A stretch of 35,461 nucleotides of DNA, from contig JBKPAA010000115.1 in the NCBI GenBank assembly GCA_046726215.1, positions 1 through 35,461 on the forward strand, written 5' to 3'. Made by a program: the position numbers and the translations under genes. Origin of the DNA: DASQUK01 sp046726215. GTDB taxonomy: Bacteria > Actinomycetota > Acidimicrobiia > Acidimicrobiales > VFJN01. Of the stretch, positions 1 to 7,112 are shown piece by piece (the stretch's first letter is position 1; each line of letters starts with the position of its first letter). A model generated the notes under the pieces. It ran no database searches. It had not been told where the DNA came from and saw nothing but the letters and a program-made list of their open reading frames with translations.

Positions 1-512
1 CCGCGGGGCAGGAGCGCCCGGGCGGGCAGGCCGGCCGTGGCCGCCACGGCGGCGCCCACCAGCCAGCCGGTCCAGAGGCCGAAGGCGGCGCCGACGGTGG
101 TGGCGCCGAGCAGCCTGTCGAAGTAGTTGACGCCGAAGGCATTCTCGGTGGAGCCGAGCACCGCGTCCCTGTAGGCGTAGTCCACGGCGGCGGCCGCGCC
201 GGCCGCCACGACCAAGCTGCCCCAACCGGCGAGGAAGGCGGATCGGTGGGAGGCGCGGCCGGCCAGCGCGGCGAGCCCACCCACGACGACAAACAGGACC
301 GCCAGCTTGAGCACGACGCCCCAGACCGCGTCGGCCGACGTGCCGTCGTCGAAAACATCCCAGTTGGGAATGTCGGTGAACGTCGCCGCAGTCAGGGGCA
401 TGCGATGACGGTCGGCGAGATCTTGGGCCGCGTCGACCACCGGGGGGCTGCCGAGCACGCCCACCAACACCCCTACGGCGGCCGTTCCTGCGACCGCAGA
501 CCGTGCAGACAT
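1..512 (-). CDS. Partial hypothetical membrane protein (C-terminus beyond window)
   Basis: The reading frame is open from an ATG at 512 down to the left edge, so about 170 N-terminal residues are visible and the C-terminus is missing. Residues 1-25 form a hydrophobic start (MSARSAVAGTAAVGVLVGVL) that looks like a signal peptide or anchor. A polar stretch of about 35 residues follows (DAAQDLADRHRMPLTAATFT, then IPNWDVFDDG). Then come at least three hydrophobic segments, including one with VLKLAVLFVVVGGLAALAG and one with LVVAAGAAAAVDYAY. This suggests an integral membrane protein with an extracytoplasmic loop near the N-terminus. I do not recognise the family. No clear Shine-Dalgarno precedes the ATG. 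The gene lies downstream of metH on the same strand, 190 bp away, and that gap contains an extra copy of the metH 3' end. Confidence 0.6.
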   Translation of the reverse strand, partial: MSARSAVAGTAAVGVLVGVLGSPPVVDAAQDLADRHRMPLTAATFTDIPNWDVFDDGTSADAVWGVVLKLAVLFVVVGGLAALAGRASHRSAFLAGWGSLVVAAGAAAAVDYAYRDAVLGSTENAFGVNYFDRLLGATTVGAAFGLWTGWLVGAAVAATAGLPARALLPR

Positions 513-628
513 GGTGGTACATACTTAACCCGCTACGCTACGAGACGCAACACCACCCTTCGTGTTGAGCCCCCGCGCACCATGGACGCAAACCCAACGG
601 CGGGCTGTGAGTGACAGCGGGAGGCTGC

Positions 629-748
629 GGCAGGGCGCTTGATCAGCGGGCGACGAAGTACTTGGCCTGCGGGTGGTGGCAAACGATTGGCAGGGCGCTT
701 GATCAGCGGGCGACGAAGTACTTGGCCTGCGGGTGGTGGCAAACGATT
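629..748. repeat. Exact 60-bp tandem duplication of the metH 3' end
   Basis: Bases 629-688 and 689-748 are identical, and the match runs one base further. The right copy encodes the last 15 codons of metH and its TGA stop (703-705). The left copy repeats the same codons and a second TGA at 643-645, just downstream of the real stop. The period of 60 keeps the copies in the same frame, but the metH stop prevents translation of the left copy. The perfect identity suggests a recent duplication, or an assembly artefact. Confidence 0.95.
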
Positions 749-3700
749 GCCGAGGTGGTCTGCTCGGGCTGGTACTGGAACCCCGTCTCCTCGTTGCACT
801 CCAACCCGATGCGCTCGCCCCCCAGCAGGCGGAGCACCGTTTCGTTGTCCTCCAGATCCGGGCAGGCCGGGTAGCCCCAGGAATATCGACCCCCCCGGTA
901 CTGCTGGCGGAACAGGCCGGAGAGCGTGGGCCCGTCCTCGTCGGCGAAGCCCCACTCCTCCCGCATACGCCGGTGCCAGTACTCGGCCAGCGCCTCGGCC
1001 ATCTCGACGCCGAGGCCATGGAGGAGCAGGTATTCCTGGTAGCGGTCGTCGGCAAAGAGCTTGGCCGTGCGCTCCGACACCGCCGGGCCCATCGTGACGA
1101 TGGAGAACCCGGTGTAGTCGACGTCGGCGTCCATCGGCCGGAGGAAGTCGGCGATGCAGTAGTAGGGCGCCCTGGTCTGACGCGGGAACGAGAACCGCGC
1201 CCGCTCCTCGGTTCGGCCCTCGTCGCTCCAGATGACCAGGTCGTTACCGTCGCCGTTGGCCGGGAAGTAGCCGTAGACCACCTGGGGGATCAGGAGGCCG
1301 TCGGCCTTGGCCTTCGCAAGCTCGTCGCGCAGCGCCGGCCGGATGCGGGCCTTGAACTCCTCGTCGTTCTCGGTGGCGCCGCCCTCACTGGCCTCGGGGC
1401 GGAACTGCCACTGGTTGCGGAACAGCGCCGTCTCGTTGAGGTAGCCGGCGATCTCGTCGATCGACAGTCCCTTGACGATGCGAGAGCCGAGGAACGGCGG
1501 GGCGAAGACCGGGTTGTCGGTCACGACGTCCGGCGATCGGGTCGGCACGTCGCCGCCGCCGGTGTCGGCGGGCTTGTCCGGCAGCCCCAGCGACGCCCGC
1601 GAGGGCACCCGCGATTCGGACGGCACGCGACCCCAGTCGGGGTCGTCGGCCTCCGTCCCCCGCCTTATGGCACCGAGGCGATCCATGACGCGAAGGCCCT
1701 CGAAGGCGTCCTTGCCGTAGAAGACCCGCCCGTCGTAGACGTCTCGCAGGTCGCGCTCGACGTAGCTGCGGGTGAGCGCGGCGCCGCCCAGGAGCACCGG
1801 GATGTCGGTGAGCTCGCGGTGGTTCAGTTCCTCGAGGTTGTCGCGCATGATGAGCGTCGACTTCACCAGCAGGCCCGACATGCCGATGGCGTGGGCCTTC
1901 ACCTCCATGGCCTTGTCGACCATCTCGGCGATGCCGATCTTGATGCCGAGGTTGTGCACCTCGTAGCCGTTGTTCGTGAGGATGATGTCGACCAGGTTCT
2001 TGCCGATGTCGTGCACGTCGCCCTTCACGGTGGCGAGCACGATGCGACCCTTGCCGGAGTCGCCCTCGACCTTGTCCATGTGCGGTTCGAGGTAGGCCAC
2101 CGCGGCCTTCATCGTCTCGGCCGACTGCAGCACGAACGGCAGCTGCATCTGCCCCGAACCGAACAGGTCCCCGACCACCTTCATCCCCGCGAGCAGGACG
2201 TCGTTGATGATGTCCAGCGCCGGCATGCCGGCGGCCATGGCCTCGTCGAGGTCCTCGGTGAGGCCGTCGCGATCGCCGTCGATGATGCGGGCCTTGAGCC
2301 GTTCCTCGACCGGCCAGCCCGAGCGGTCCTGCTTCTCCTGCTTGGCGACGCTCACGTCGGCGAACACGTCGAGCAACGCCGCCAGGGGGTCGTAGCCGGT
2401 CGCCGGGTCGCGGCGGTCGTAGATGAGGTCGAGGCAGACCTTGACCTGATCGTCGGGGATCTTGTTGAGCGGCATGATGCGGGCCGCGTGCACGATCGCC
2501 GAGTCGAGCCCGGCCTCGACGCACTCGTGGAGGAACACGGAGTTGAGGACGTGGCGGGCGGCGGGGGACAGGCCGAAGCTCACGTTGGACACGCCCAGCG
2601 TGGTGAAGACCCCCGGTAGCTCGGCCTTGATGCGGCGGATCGACTCGATGGTGTGCATGGCGTCGGCACGCAGGTCCTTGTCCCCGGTCGACAGCGGGAA
2701 CGTCAGCGCGTCGAAGATCAGGTCGCCGGGATCGAGCCCGTAGCGCTGCGTCGCCAGGTCGTGGATGCGGTGGGCGACCCGCATCTTCCACTCGACGTCG
2801 CGCGCCTGGCCCTGCTCGTCGATCAACATGCAGACGGCGGCGGCTCCGTACTCGCGCGCCAGGCGGCAGACCCGGTCGAAGCGGCTGCCCTCGTCTTCGC
2901 CGTCCTCGAGGTTGGCGGAGTTGAGGATCGCCCGACCGCCCAGCCGCTGCAGCCCGGCCTCGATGACCGGCGGCTCGGTGGAGTCCAAGACCAGCGGCAC
3001 CGTGACCTGGGTGGAGAGACGGCTGGCGAGCTCGTCCATGTCCACGGTGCCGTCGCGGCCCACGTAGTCGACGCAGACGTCGAGCACGTGCGCGCCCTCG
3101 CGCTCCTGATCGCGGGCGATGCGCACGCACGAGTCCCAGTCCGCCGCCAGCATCGTGTCGCGGAACTTCTTGGAGCCGTTGGCGTTGGTGCGCTCGCCGA
3201 TGATGAGGAAGCTGGCGTCCTGGTGGAGCGGCACCATGCTGAACATGGATGTCGCCGCCGGCTCGGGCCTGGGAGTGCGCGGCGCAGGCGTGAGGTCCTT
3301 GACGGCGGCGGCGAGCTGGCGGATGTGCTCGGGCGTGGAACCGCAGCAGCCGCCTACCACCCGCACTCCCAACTCGGTGACGAACCGCGTCTGGTAGTCG
3401 ACCAGCTGCTCGGGCGTGAGGTCGTAGTGCATCTTGCCGTCGACCACCGAGGGCAGGCCCATGTTGGGTAGGCACGAGATCGGCATGGGGGCGTTCGCCG
3501 CCAGGTGCCGCAGGTGCTCGTGCATCTCGGCGGGTCCGGTGGCGCAGTTGAGCCCGAAGACGTCGGGCCTGAGTGCCCCCAGGCTGGCCAGCGCGGCCGC
3601 GATCTCGGTGCCGAGCAGCATCGTGCCCGTCTGCTCCATCGTCACCTGCAACTGGATGGGCACCTGCCGGCCCTGCGCCGCCATCGCCCGCCGGGCGCCG

Positions 3701-4200
3701 ATGGTTGCCGCCTTGGCGGCCAGGAGATCGAAGTGGGTCTCGCAGATGAGCAGGTCGACCCCGCCCTCGATGAGGGCGCGGGCCATGACCTCGTAGGCGT
3801 CCCGCAGCTCCGCGAACGGGATTTGCCCCAGCGACGGCGACTTGGTGCCCGGGCCCATCGACCCGGCGACGAGGCCGCCATAGCCGTCGGCGACCTCGCG
3901 CGCGATGCGGGCCGAGGCGAGGCTGATCTCGTGGGCCCGCTCCGGGATCCCATACTCGCCGAGGGGCACGGCGAAGCTGCCGAAGCTGGCGGTCTCCACG
4001 ACGTCGGCGCCGGCCCGGAAGTGTGCCTCGTGCATCCCGGCGATGACGTCCGGGCGGGTGACCGCGAGCAGCTCATTGCATCCCTCGAACTGCGGACCGC
4101 CGAAGTCGTCGGCCGTCAGCCCGAGCTCTTGCACGTAGGTACCGAAGGCGCCGTCGTAGACGACCACCCGCTCACTGACGAGATCGAGGAAGCCACGCAT
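703..4200 (-). CDS. metH: Cobalamin-dependent methionine synthase
   Basis: It transfers the methyl group of 5-methyltetrahydrofolate to homocysteine through cob(I)alamin in the cytoplasm. At 1165 aa it is near the usual full length with all four modules. The homocysteine domain (1-305) has zinc ligands Cys219 (FGLNCATG) and Cys285/286 (VVGGCCGST). The pterin domain (about 325-610) starts at FLIIGERTNANGSKKF. The B12 domain (about 630-840) has Asp728-x-His730-x-x-Gly733 (KGDVHDIGKN) and GMSGLLVKST. After a low-complexity linker (850-900) the AdoMet reactivation domain (905-1165) has RGGRYSWGYPACPDL and the terminal HHPQAKYF. The ATG at 4200 fits homologues. There is no clear Shine-Dalgarno, but a TAGCCT box lies 18 bp upstream. 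A PduO-type cobalamin adenosyltransferase lies 2.4 kb away, consistent with B12 use. The 3' end is tandemly duplicated. Confidence 0.98.
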   Translation of the reverse strand: MRGFLDLVSERVVVYDGAFGTYVQELGLTADDFGGPQFEGCNELLAVTRPDVIAGMHEAHFRAGADVVETASFGSFAVPLGEYGIPERAHEISLASARIAREVADGYGGLVAGSMGPGTKSPSLGQIPFAELRDAYEVMARALIEGGVDLLICETHFDLLAAKAATIGARRAMAAQGRQVPIQLQVTMEQTGTMLLGTEIAAALASLGALRPDVFGLNCATGPAEMHEHLRHLAANAPMPISCLPNMGLPSVVDGKMHYDLTPEQLVDYQTRFVTELGVRVVGGCCGSTPEHIRQLAAAVKDLTPAPRTPRPEPAATSMFSMVPLHQDASFLIIGERTNANGSKKFRDTMLAADWDSCVRIARDQEREGAHVLDVCVDYVGRDGTVDMDELASRLSTQVTVPLVLDSTEPPVIEAGLQRLGGRAILNSANLEDGEDEGSRFDRVCRLAREYGAAAVCMLIDEQGQARDVEWKMRVAHRIHDLATQRYGLDPGDLIFDALTFPLSTGDKDLRADAMHTIESIRRIKAELPGVFTTLGVSNVSFGLSPAARHVLNSVFLHECVEAGLDSAIVHAARIMPLNKIPDDQVKVCLDLIYDRRDPATGYDPLAALLDVFADVSVAKQEKQDRSGWPVEERLKARIIDGDRDGLTEDLDEAMAAGMPALDIINDVLLAGMKVVGDLFGSGQMQLPFVLQSAETMKAAVAYLEPHMDKVEGDSGKGRIVLATVKGDVHDIGKNLVDIILTNNGYEVHNLGIKIGIAEMVDKAMEVKAHAIGMSGLLVKSTLIMRDNLEELNHRELTDIPVLLGGAALTRSYVERDLRDVYDGRVFYGKDAFEGLRVMDRLGAIRRGTEADDPDWGRVPSESRVPSRASLGLPDKPADTGGGDVPTRSPDVVTDNPVFAPPFLGSRIVKGLSIDEIAGYLNETALFRNQWQFRPEASEGGATENDEEFKARIRPALRDELAKAKADGLLIPQVVYGYFPANGDGNDLVIWSDEGRTEERARFSFPRQTRAPYYCIADFLRPMDADVDYTGFSIVTMGPAVSERTAKLFADDRYQEYLLLHGLGVEMAEALAEYWHRRMREEWGFADEDGPTLSGLFRQQYRGGRYSWGYPACPDLEDNETVLRLLGGERIGLECNEETGFQYQPEQTTSAIVCHHPQAKYFVAR

Positions 4201-4212
4201 AAGTGAGCGATC

Positions 4213-4218
4213 AGGCTA
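4213..4218 (-). promoter_or_regulatory. Candidate -10 element for metH
   Basis: On the minus strand TAGCCT ends 12 nt before the metH ATG. This is the same hexamer as the better-spaced leaderless boxes in this window. A start site about 7 nt downstream would give a leader of only about 5 nt. No -35 is evident. Confidence 0.35.
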
Positions 4219-4347
4219 CCGGTCGACCGCCCCCGGCAGGGAGCCGGAATCGGGCGGCCCCCTGCGGGCGCCGGTCGCCATCGCCTCAGCCGGTAACGTC
4301 GCCCGGCACCGGTCGCGGCCGGTGCGGCCCACGACCGAGGAGGCCCG

Positions 4348-4650
4348 ATGGCGCTGCGCCACGTTGTGATGTTCAGGTTCGGCGAGGGCACCACGGACGA
4401 CCAGGTGCAGGCGCTCTCCGATGGGCTCGACCGCATGCCCGCGGCCGTCGGCACCATGCTCGACTACCGCCACGGGCGCGACGCCGGCATCAACGAGACG
4501 TCGTACGACTATGTGGTCGTGGGCGACTTCGCGACGGTGGACGACTACCTGGTCTACCGGGACCATGCGGACCACCTGACCCTCATTCGCGACCTGGTGC
4601 GGCCGATCATGGCCGAGCGGGCATCGATCCAGTTCGAGCTGCCCGACTGA
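4348..4650 (+). CDS. Dabb (stress-responsive A/B barrel) domain protein
   Basis: A 100-aa protein made entirely of one dimeric alpha/beta-barrel (Dabb) domain. Family features are the opening strand LRHVVMFRF, a short helix with the segment DQVQALSDGLDRMP, and the later strand and helix YVVVGDFATVDDYLVYRDH ending in a His-Leu pair. Members are small cytoplasmic dimers. Some act as cyclases or bind hydrophobic ligands, but for most the role is unknown, so no reaction is assigned. The start is supported by a strong GGAGG four bases before the ATG. A TAACGT hexamer at 4294-4299 could be its -10, giving a leader of about 40 nt. It is divergent from metH and is followed 28 bp later by the DUF72 gene, probably in the same transcript. 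Confidence 0.85.
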   Translation: MALRHVVMFRFGEGTTDDQVQALSDGLDRMPAAVGTMLDYRHGRDAGINETSYDYVVVGDFATVDDYLVYRDHADHLTLIRDLVRPIMAERASIQFELPD

Positions 4651-4678
4651 GGCGCTCGCCGTCGGGGACCCTCGGACC

Positions 4679-5434
4679 ATGCCGCTGATCGTCGGCACGT
4701 CGGGCTGGCAGTACCGCGACTGGCGCGGCGTGCTGTATCCCGAGGGGCTGCCACAGCGGGCGTGGCTGCGGCGCTTCGCCGAGGAGTTCCCCGCGGTCGA
4801 GGTCAACAACGCCTTCTACCGGTTGCCGGAGCGGGCGGTGTTCGAGCGTTGGCGCGCGGAGACACCCACGGGATTCATCTTCGCCGTGAAGGTGAGCCGC
4901 TACCTCACGCACATCAGGCGGCTGCGTGATCCCGCCGAGCCCGTGGCCCGGCTGACCAGCCGCGCCGAGGCCCTGGGCGACCGCCTGGGGCCCTACCTCC
5001 TGCAGCTCCCGCCCAACCTCGGCGCCTCCCCGGACACGCTCGATGGCTGCCTCGCCTGTTTCCCCCGCGGCGCCCGCGTGGCCGTCGAGCCCAGGCACGA
5101 GTCGTGGTGGACCGACGAGGTGCGCGAGGTGCTGACGCGGCGCCACGCCGCGCTGTGCTGGGCCGACCGCCTCGGGCGCCCGGTGGCGCCGCTATGGCGC
5201 ACGGCCGACTGGGGGTACGTGCGCATGCACGAGGGCACGGCCTCGCCGAGGCCGTCCTACGGGCGGACCGCCCTCGCCACCTGGCTGGACCGCATCACGG
5301 CCGCGTGGCCGCGGGTGTCCGGCGACGCCGGCGTGTTCGTGTTCTTCAACAACGACCGCGGGGGCGCCGCCGTGCGCAACGCCCGCACCCTGTGCCGGAT
5401 GGCCGGCCGCCGGGGGCTGAAGACGCGTCCTTGA
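4679..5434 (+). CDS. DUF72 (YecE-like) family protein
   Basis: At 251 aa it has the length and sequence of the DUF72/YecE family, a TIM-barrel-like fold of unknown biochemical role. Recognisable family segments are the N-terminal IVGTSGWQYRDWRGVLYP, then VEVNNAFYRLPERAVFERW, FIFAVKVSRYLTHIRRL, LLQLPPNL near the middle, VAVEPRHESWW, and the C-terminal VFVFFNNDRGGAAVRNA. There is no signal peptide, so it is likely cytoplasmic. It lies 28 bp after the Dabb gene. Its TGA stop (5432-5434) falls inside the left arm of a nested inverted repeat. Family assignment is secure; function is not known. Confidence 0.93.
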   Translation: MPLIVGTSGWQYRDWRGVLYPEGLPQRAWLRRFAEEFPAVEVNNAFYRLPERAVFERWRAETPTGFIFAVKVSRYLTHIRRLRDPAEPVARLTSRAEALGDRLGPYLLQLPPNLGASPDTLDGCLACFPRGARVAVEPRHESWWTDEVREVLTRRHAALCWADRLGRPVAPLWRTADWGYVRMHEGTASPRPSYGRTALATWLDRITAAWPRVSGDAGVFVFFNNDRGGAAVRNARTLCRMAGRRGLKTRP

Positions 5435-5469
5435 AGAAAAACCGGGCCATGTGCCCGGAAGATCTTCAA
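5431..5469. repeat. Nested 39-nt inverted repeat, possible transcription terminator
   Basis: Outer arms TTGAAGA (5431-5437) and TCTTCAA (5463-5469) enclose purine strips AAAA and AAGA. These flank inner arms CCGGGC (5442-5447) and GCCCGG (5453-5458) with a 5-nt loop. Read on the minus strand, the GC stem is followed by TTTTTCTTC, the pattern of an intrinsic terminator. On the plus strand no T-run follows. It sits at the end of the DUF72 gene, so it may end that transcript or block antisense reading. Confidence 0.6.
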
Positions 5470-5509
5470 ATACGTGTTTCGGGCGCCGGTCACACTCCCG
5501 CCGCCCGCC

Positions 5510-5515
5510 TAGCCT
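5510..5515 (+). promoter_or_regulatory. -10 element of a leaderless promoter
   Basis: TAGCCT begins exactly 13 bp before the ATG at 5523 with a 7-nt spacer, so transcription should start at or next to the A of the start codon. The same geometry recurs at five other genes here. No convincing -35 is seen. Confidence 0.6.
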
Positions 5516-5522
5516 CGCCGGA

Positions 5523-6455
5523 ATGGCGACCAGCGCCGACCGTTCCCGCATCGCCGTGTTGCCCGGCGGCGTCCGCACGTTCCTCGCCGAGGCGGTCAAG
5601 GCGGGTGGGGGAGAGCTGTCCGAGCCCGACGACGCCGTCGCCCTGGTGTGGACCGAGACCGCGGCCGCCGAGGCAGTCGGCCGCGTGCTCGACGACCACG
5701 CCGGCCTGCGCTGGGTGCAACTGCCGTGGGCGGGGGTGGAGCCCTATGTCGAGGTGATCCGGGCCCACGCCGACCGCACGTGGACCTGCGGCAAGGGCGT
5801 CTACGCCGAGCCGGTGGCCGAGCACGCGCTGGCGTTAGCGCTCGCCGGGCTGCGGGGCCTCGGCCACTATGCCCGCGCCACGTCCTGGACGGGGCAGTGC
5901 GGGGCCAACCTCCTGGGTGCCCGCGTGACGATCGTGGGTGGCGGTGGCATCGCAGAGTCGCTGCTGCGGCTGCTGGAGCCCTTCGGCTGTGAGGTGACGG
6001 TCGTGCGCCGCACGCCTCGGCCCATGGCGGGTGCGGCCGCGGTGGTGGGACACGACCGGCTCGACGACGCACTGACCGCCGCCGAGGTGGTCGTCCTGGC
6101 CCTGCCGCTGCTGCCCGACACCGTCGGTCTCATCCACCGCCGCCGGCTGGCGCTGCTGGCGTCGGGCGCCTGCCTGGTGAACGTCGCGCGTGGGCAACAC
6201 GTGGTCACCGACGATGTGGTCGGGGCCCTACGGGACGGGACGCTGGGGTCGGTCGGGCTGGACGTAACCGATCCCGAGCCCCTCCCCGCCGGCCACCCGT
6301 TGTGGACGCTGCCGGGCGCGATTGTGACGCCCCACACCGCCAACACCGCGGAGATGGCGCTGCCGCTGCTTAGCGCGCGCATCACCGACAACGTCCGCCG
6401 CTGGATCACCGGCGAACCCCTTGTCGGCTTGGTCGACCCCGTCGCCGGCTACTGA
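5523..6455 (+). CDS. D-isomer-specific 2-hydroxyacid dehydrogenase family protein
   Basis: A 310-aa NAD(P)-dependent oxidoreductase, predicted to interconvert 2-oxo acids and D-2-hydroxy acids in the cytoplasm. The split catalytic domain is short at the N-terminus. The nucleotide-binding domain starts near residue 100, with the glycine motif GGGGIA at 139-144. The catalytic triad is present: Arg223 in NVARGQHV, Glu252 in DPEPLP and His271 in TPHTANT. The substrate cannot be inferred; the family includes phosphoglycerate, glyoxylate and hydroxypyruvate reductases. An in-frame ATG at 5451 would add 24 residues rich in Arg and Ser with no homology. The start at 5523 is preferred because a TAGCCT -10 lies 13 bp upstream, implying a leaderless mRNA. 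Confidence 0.92.
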   Translation: MATSADRSRIAVLPGGVRTFLAEAVKAGGGELSEPDDAVALVWTETAAAEAVGRVLDDHAGLRWVQLPWAGVEPYVEVIRAHADRTWTCGKGVYAEPVAEHALALALAGLRGLGHYARATSWTGQCGANLLGARVTIVGGGGIAESLLRLLEPFGCEVTVVRRTPRPMAGAAAVVGHDRLDDALTAAEVVVLALPLLPDTVGLIHRRRLALLASGACLVNVARGQHVVTDDVVGALRDGTLGSVGLDVTDPEPLPAGHPLWTLPGAIVTPHTANTAEMALPLLSARITDNVRRWITGEPLVGLVDPVAGY

Positions 6456-6537
6456 CACGCACCCTCGACCTCAACCTCACGTCGACGTCGATGGTTGGCC
6501 CTGACCTGCGGTGATGTGCCCCTGCTGCGGCCCGCAG

Positions 6538-6543
6538 TAGCGT
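6538..6543 (+). promoter_or_regulatory. -10 element of a leaderless promoter
   Basis: TAGCGT starts 13 bp before the GTG at 6551 (7-nt spacer), predicting a transcript that begins at the start codon. It explains the absence of any Shine-Dalgarno before this gene. Confidence 0.6.
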
Positions 6544-6550
6544 CGCCGAC

Positions 6551-7102
6551 GTGACCCGCCTCTACACCGGCAAGGGCGACGACGGCACGACGGGACTGCT
6601 GTTCGGCGGGAGGGTGCCCAAGGACTCCGCCCGTCCGCGGGCGTGCGGGGCCGTCGACGAGGCGCAGGCCGTCATCGGCGTGGCCCGGTCGTTGTGCGAA
6701 CGGGGAACCGAGCTGGACGAGGCCCTGACGCTGGCATGCCGGGACCTCTGGGTGCTCATGGCGGAGCTGGCGACCCTGCCGGAGAACCACGGCAAGCTCG
6801 TCGACGGGCAGACGCGGGTCACCGGGGACATGGTCGCCGCCATCGAGGCGCTGGTCGACGACCTGGGGAACCGGTTCGAGGCGCCGTCGCAGTTCGTCGT
6901 GCCCGGCCAGACGCCGCTGGCCGCCCAGCTCGACCTGGCCCGTACCGTCGTTCGCCGCGCGGAGCGCGAGGCGGTGGCGGCCACCGTTCCGGGCTCGCAG
7001 GCGTTGCCCTACCTGAACCGCCTCTCGTCTCTCCTCTGGGTCCAGGCCCGCTGGGTCGAGGGCGAGCACCTCCTGAGTCGGGACGTTGCCAAGGGCTCGT
7101 AG
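6551..7102 (+). CDS. PduO-type cob(I)alamin adenosyltransferase
   Basis: A 183-aa protein that transfers the 5'-deoxyadenosyl group of ATP to cob(I)alamin or cobyrinic acid diamide, making adenosylcobalamin-type cofactors. Family signatures are the ATP-binding N-terminus YTGKGDDGTTGLL (5-17), RPRACGAVDEAQAVIG (28-43), a late helix with LDLARTVVRRAER, and YLNRLSSLLWVQARW. The canonical second motif usually reads VDELN; here it is VDEAQ, a mild departure. The GTG start matches homologues and is placed at a leaderless promoter. It makes the coenzyme form not used by MetH, so an AdoCbl-dependent enzyme should exist elsewhere in the genome. Its TAG stop (7100-7102) is part of the -10 box of pepA, which follows at once. 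Confidence 0.93.
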   Translation: MTRLYTGKGDDGTTGLLFGGRVPKDSARPRACGAVDEAQAVIGVARSLCERGTELDEALTLACRDLWVLMAELATLPENHGKLVDGQTRVTGDMVAAIEALVDDLGNRFEAPSQFVVPGQTPLAAQLDLARTVVRRAEREAVAATVPGSQALPYLNRLSSLLWVQARWVEGEHLLSRDVAKGS

Positions 7103-7105
7103 CCT
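7100..7105 (+). promoter_or_regulatory. -10 element of pepA overlapping the upstream stop codon
   Basis: TAGCCT starts 13 bp before the pepA ATG at 7113. Its first three bases are the stop codon of the adenosyltransferase gene. This predicts an independent leaderless pepA transcript despite the 10-bp gene spacing. Confidence 0.55.
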
Positions 7106-7112
7106 GCTGCGC

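Noticed and set aside
733..2619. 628-codon plus-strand ORF antisense to metH
   Set aside because: metH has full-length homology and all catalytic motifs. The antisense frame is a by-product of GC-rich codon use, with Val/Gly/Arg/His-rich sequence and no domain.
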